Shown: in pieces, positions 60,463-64,000 of the stretch | How positions within the stretch are numbered: position 1 is the stretch's first letter | Layout: every line of letters starts with the position of its first letter | Assembly: GCA_964036155.1 (NCBI GenBank) | Contig: OZ038422.1 | Location: 36,479,201 to 36,543,200, forward strand | Length of the DNA stretch: 64,000 bases | Direction of reading: 5' to 3' | From: Diploscapter coronatus | Lineage: Eukaryota; Nematoda; Chromadorea; Rhabditida; Rhabditidae | Position numbers and translations under genes: made by a program | Notes under the pieces: model-generated | What the model saw: the letters and a program-made list of their open reading frames with translations, nothing else | Told to the model about the DNA's origin: nothing | Database searches by the model: none

Positions 60463-63400
60463 GAAAAACGTGGTTTTGTTTATCGGAAAATTTGTTGAAG
60501 GCGAATTTTCTAAACATTAAACAAACATGCGCAAAGTACATCTGGACAATGGAGTCGGCAGGAGAAGATTTGACAAATCGTATATAATTGAATGATTCAT
60601 TTGTGAGGTGGAGAAATATGATTGATACTGAGATTGAAGAGGCAGAAGAGGAAATAGGGTGTCCGATCGAGCTGTCACAAAATCAGCCACAAGAAAGAGA
60701 GGAAGAGAAGCAAGCCAGGGGTAGGTTCTGGCCAAAGGCATAGCCACTGATTGGGTCACAAGCCACAAGCCACTGCACTCCTGCACTCACGCCTGTCATT
60801 CTTTATGCAAAAGAGTAAACGAGAACCACCAAAGTAAGGGAATGCTTGGCCAGGAAAACGGAACGAGAGACACAGGCACAGCATATCCACCACAGCTTAT
60901 ACAAATTACTCGAGTTCTCAGATCACAACTCACAATTGTTGCGAAAGGGAGATTGATAGGTGCGCTCAGGAATTTGTGTAGTTGCCTAGAGAATGTGACA
61001 AGTTTTCGCGCCGAAATTAACTTTAAAAACTTTATATTTGAGGTTATAACCTTCAAACGATAATTAAAACTTACTGAAACCCGACAGATATATGGACCGA
61101 AATATGAATAACCAAAAAATATTTTTAAAATTTTCTAAACGTATATTTTCTCAGCTTATGAACTCAGAATTATGCTAGATCCTGTAAAATGATCATTCTA
61201 AATTAGATCGCTAAAGAGAATGCTCCTGAAGTAAATCTCTTATGTGATTTTAGTGTTTCCCCACAGAAAATTTGATTTCTTTGGCTTATCATAAGGTGAG
61301 TAGTTCGAAAATTCATCGCTACATCGTTAACTCTTCAAGAGACATACTCTCTTCGCAAAATAAGAAATTCTGAGAAAAGTTAGAAGACACTTTAGGAGCT
61401 GTCAAGGCAAACATGAAAGGACACAGAAAAAGTCGATGTGGTGACCGAAAAAACGGAAGGGAAACCCTCGCGGCTTGGGTTTGAATTGTGAATTGGAGGA
61501 TTGACACAAAACGGGCAGGGACTGATCGAGTAGCACGCCCCTCACAGCCCACAGCACAATTTTACTCGATTTAGAAGTTCGACCGGAAATCCCTCGAAGA
61601 GAGGAAGGGGGGACGGAACTACGCTTGTCGAGGGAGACTGCAGAGTGATGACGTTGCCCGCCTAGCGGTTGGCTGCTGGTTGCCGTTGCAGTTCTCACAT
61701 TCCCCACTTTCTGCTAGTCCTTCCTCTACATCCGTCTAATTTGTCTGTTTTGTTGTTGACACCCGATCCCCTTTCCTTTCTCTCCCTTGCTCCCAGATCC
61801 CAGATCCGCTTAGTTTTTTTCTTCTTCCAGCCTGGATTTGAGAGACAAGCCACATCAGTTCTGGTGCCAGATTCACTGATTATCATTTCTGACTAATACA
61901 CAGCTGCGGCTAATATCATAAGAGATCTTATTAAATCGTGCTGTAAAATTCGGAAGAAATAAAAAAAAAAAAAAAACTCGCAAAGGAAAAATCCTAGTGA
62001 GGATATTAGTTGAATGAATCAAGAAAAACGGAAATGCGGCCAAAAGTGCGTGCTACGAAACCTGAGCCGAAGGGCCGATGGGATGTGCGAAATTTCGAGG
62101 AATGAAAATCAACCGGGCAAGGGGTGACAAGGGGAAAGGCAGGAACAATTGAGAGGGGGAGAGGTGTGCAGGGAAGAGAGAAATGGAAGGGACCAATTCA
62201 CAAGTTGCTGGATGCAAGAAGCTGAATAGATGAAATTCGAGATGTTCGTGGATGAACTGATGGAGGAATGAGCTGAGTGAACTGGGAGGAGGTTATTAGC
62301 TGAGGCACGACAACAACGCACAGATATGGGAGACAACAGGATGAAATCGACAATCCCGAGGAAATGAATCGGAATCGAAATCGGAATCTGCACGTGCAAT
62401 TTGAGAGGAAATTGCTGTGGGAATAGTTTGAGAGATTATCCATTCCATCACACAGTAATCTTGCAGCAGATATTTGAAATGTCAAATGAATAAAAGTGTA
62501 ATCTTGCATCATTCACATTTCAGAATGATAAGTAAAAAGTAAATGAAAACAACTGAACTTTAAAGTCTACAAACCTCGTAAGATTTAGTAAAATTAGCGA
62601 AACCCTAATGGAATGTGTTCAAATAAGCGAATAAATCTGGATAGACCCGGTGCAGAGATAAAATGCTTAATTTATCTTTAAAACTTCCAACTGAAAAATT
62701 CTGTCTGAAACACCGATTTCCCCTTTTATGCTATTAGAGGCAATGATGAGGGTGGAGTTTAAAGAAGCAAAGAGAAGTACCGGAAATCTCGCTTTTGAGA
62801 AAAGTGAAAAACGAAAATAATGCGAAGCCTAGATAAATTGGCAAATATTACAAGCAGAAATTCAAAGATATCGATATCAACAAAACCCTTGAAAATGGCC
62901 TGATAAATAGAAATATGCTCCATTGGTAAAATATTGTAGTAGACAAAGGTATTTAGTTAACTCTTTTTCATGCCAGATTGTCAGGAATTCAAAAGCCACA
63001 TTTTTAAAAATAAAATCCTACTGAAACTTGGCATACTTTCGTATCTTACATGAACGAAATATTCAATAAAAGTTGTCTAAATCTGTTCATTACAAAGGTA
63101 GCTGGAAATTGATTAAGAAATAAGGGTGGTCCAATACTCTTGTCCACTACTGCCCTGTTGCAAAATTGATTAGCTGAAACAGAACAAAGGAAGCATAAAT
63201 TTAAAAATGCAAGATGTGCATCGTATATTAATAATATTAGAAGTATATTTTTCTGCCATTGCTCGAATATTGCAAAATTGTTTGCAAATAGGTTATAATT
63301 TCCGCATACCAAAAAAGCGCTGTTTTATCGTTTTATTTATTTGATCTCTGAGAATATTTTGAACCCTCTTGAAAGGATAGGAAATAGTTTTAATAGCAAT

Positions 63401-64000
63401 TATCAATGAACCATCTTTCGCACAAGCCTACTATTTCCAAGTCTTTGTTGATAATACGTTTGCTTACGAAAAATTGTAAAAAAGACAAATGTGAGTTAGC
63501 GAGACTGCAGCTGTGTCTCTTTCGTCTGTGCTTCAGAAACCCTGAAGCAGAGATTCCCTTTCGAGGACTCCCTTCTCTTCTATTTCTCCCCCTTCTTCCC
63601 TCTCTGCTCGTCTTTTCACACTTCTGTCAGTAATTGGTGGCTAATTGACAAAAGGAATGGAAGACCGCAGAAAAAACGACGAAAATGCACAAACTGAGGA
63701 AAGAAGCACCAAGACAAATGTAACTGAGACTACTCAATTCTGCTTTGTGTTTGGCAAGGACTACGTAAACTTCCTCCTTTCATGATCAAATTTGAAAACT
63801 ACTGTTTACGATGCACAACTCCTTCGTGATTGGATATTCAAGAAGATCAACTGTTGTGAATGCTTGAAACTTTCTATTATGAAAAACTGATTCTCCAAAT
63901 CATGTCCCAAGTTCTACCTCTAATATCGCATTTTTCGGTAGTTCCGCCGTTTTTGCGAATTTTCGGTTTCGGTAAAATTTTGCAAAACTCGATTCCGGAT
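60463..64000. other. No convincing gene to the window end
   Basis: AT-rich and purine-rich sequence without supportable exons. A CRE-like TGACGT lies at about 61647 in a locally GC-richer stretch (61580-61690), which could be a promoter. A Tc1-like terminal repeat is at 63124-63152. The last 70 bases (CCGCCGTTTTTGCG..., GATTCCGGAT) resemble the MITEs at 1561 and 41192 and are cut by the window edge. Confidence 0.4.
63124..63152 (-). repeat. Solitary Tc1/mariner-like terminal repeat
   Basis: On the minus strand this reads CAGTAGTGGACAAGAGTATT followed by GGACCACCC. It strongly resembles the generic Tc1/mariner end CAGTGGTGGACAAAATTATTGG, known from that superfamily. No matching second end or transposase fragment is visible nearby, so it is a relic or a solo end. 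Confidence 0.4.

Noticed and set aside
60517..61056. Hydrophobic minus-strand reading frames
   Set aside because: No acceptors or donors consistent with the exons at 59531-60462, and no family resemblance.

Overview
The window reads as nuclear DNA of a nematode, AT-rich and with many small GT-AG introns. Three things point to a nematode: a nine-exon 7TM chemoreceptor of the Srh/Str type, a FLP-10-like FMRFamide precursor, and an OMA-type tandem CCCH protein. Several start codons also lie a few bases after a TTTTCAG-type acceptor with no exon in front, as expected for spliced-leader trans-splicing. Species and clade cannot be fixed from the sequence alone. All exon structures are hand-made conceptual splicings; no alignment or search was run.

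Layout. 0-2.4 kb: chemoreceptor gene (+). 3.3-4.5 kb: F-box/kelch gene, copy 1 (-). 7.4-12.8 kb: HECT E3 ligase of the WWP/NEDD4 family (-). 14.5-16.1 kb: F-box/kelch gene, copy 2 (+); the two copies form an inverted duplication around the HECT gene. 17.2-19.3 kb: intron-containing linker histone H1 (-). 19.6-22.7 kb: oma-like CCCH gene (+), head-to-head with H1. 24.0-28.6 kb: trimethylguanosine synthase TGS1 (+). 29.4-32.9 kb: COP9 signalosome subunit 5 (+). 33.7-34.1 kb: flp-10-like neuropeptide (-). 34.1-41.7 kb: no convincing gene. 41.7-51.2 kb: secreted C-type-lectin protein with a long Lys/Glu/Thr-rich tail (+). 51.8-58.1 kb: metabotropic glutamate receptor (-). 59.5-60.5 kb: possible exons of a small membrane protein (-). 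The rest to 64 kb appears non-coding.

The genes are ordinary euchromatic ones with no common pathway. H1, oma, TGS1 and CSN5 are germline or housekeeping types; flp-10, the glutamate receptor and the chemoreceptor are neuronal types.

The most unusual content is mobile DNA. Four elements have perfect 8-bp target-site duplications of hAT type (1561-1651, 5459-5607, 41192-41279, 44819-45790). In kelch copy 2, a 340-bp GC-rich foldback element (15278-15617), made of an 11-bp minisatellite between about 39-bp inverted ends, sits exactly where copy 1 has an intron and keeps the reading frame open, adding 116 codons. Kelch copy 2 is itself bracketed by about 90-bp inverted repeats, as if captured inside a TIR element.
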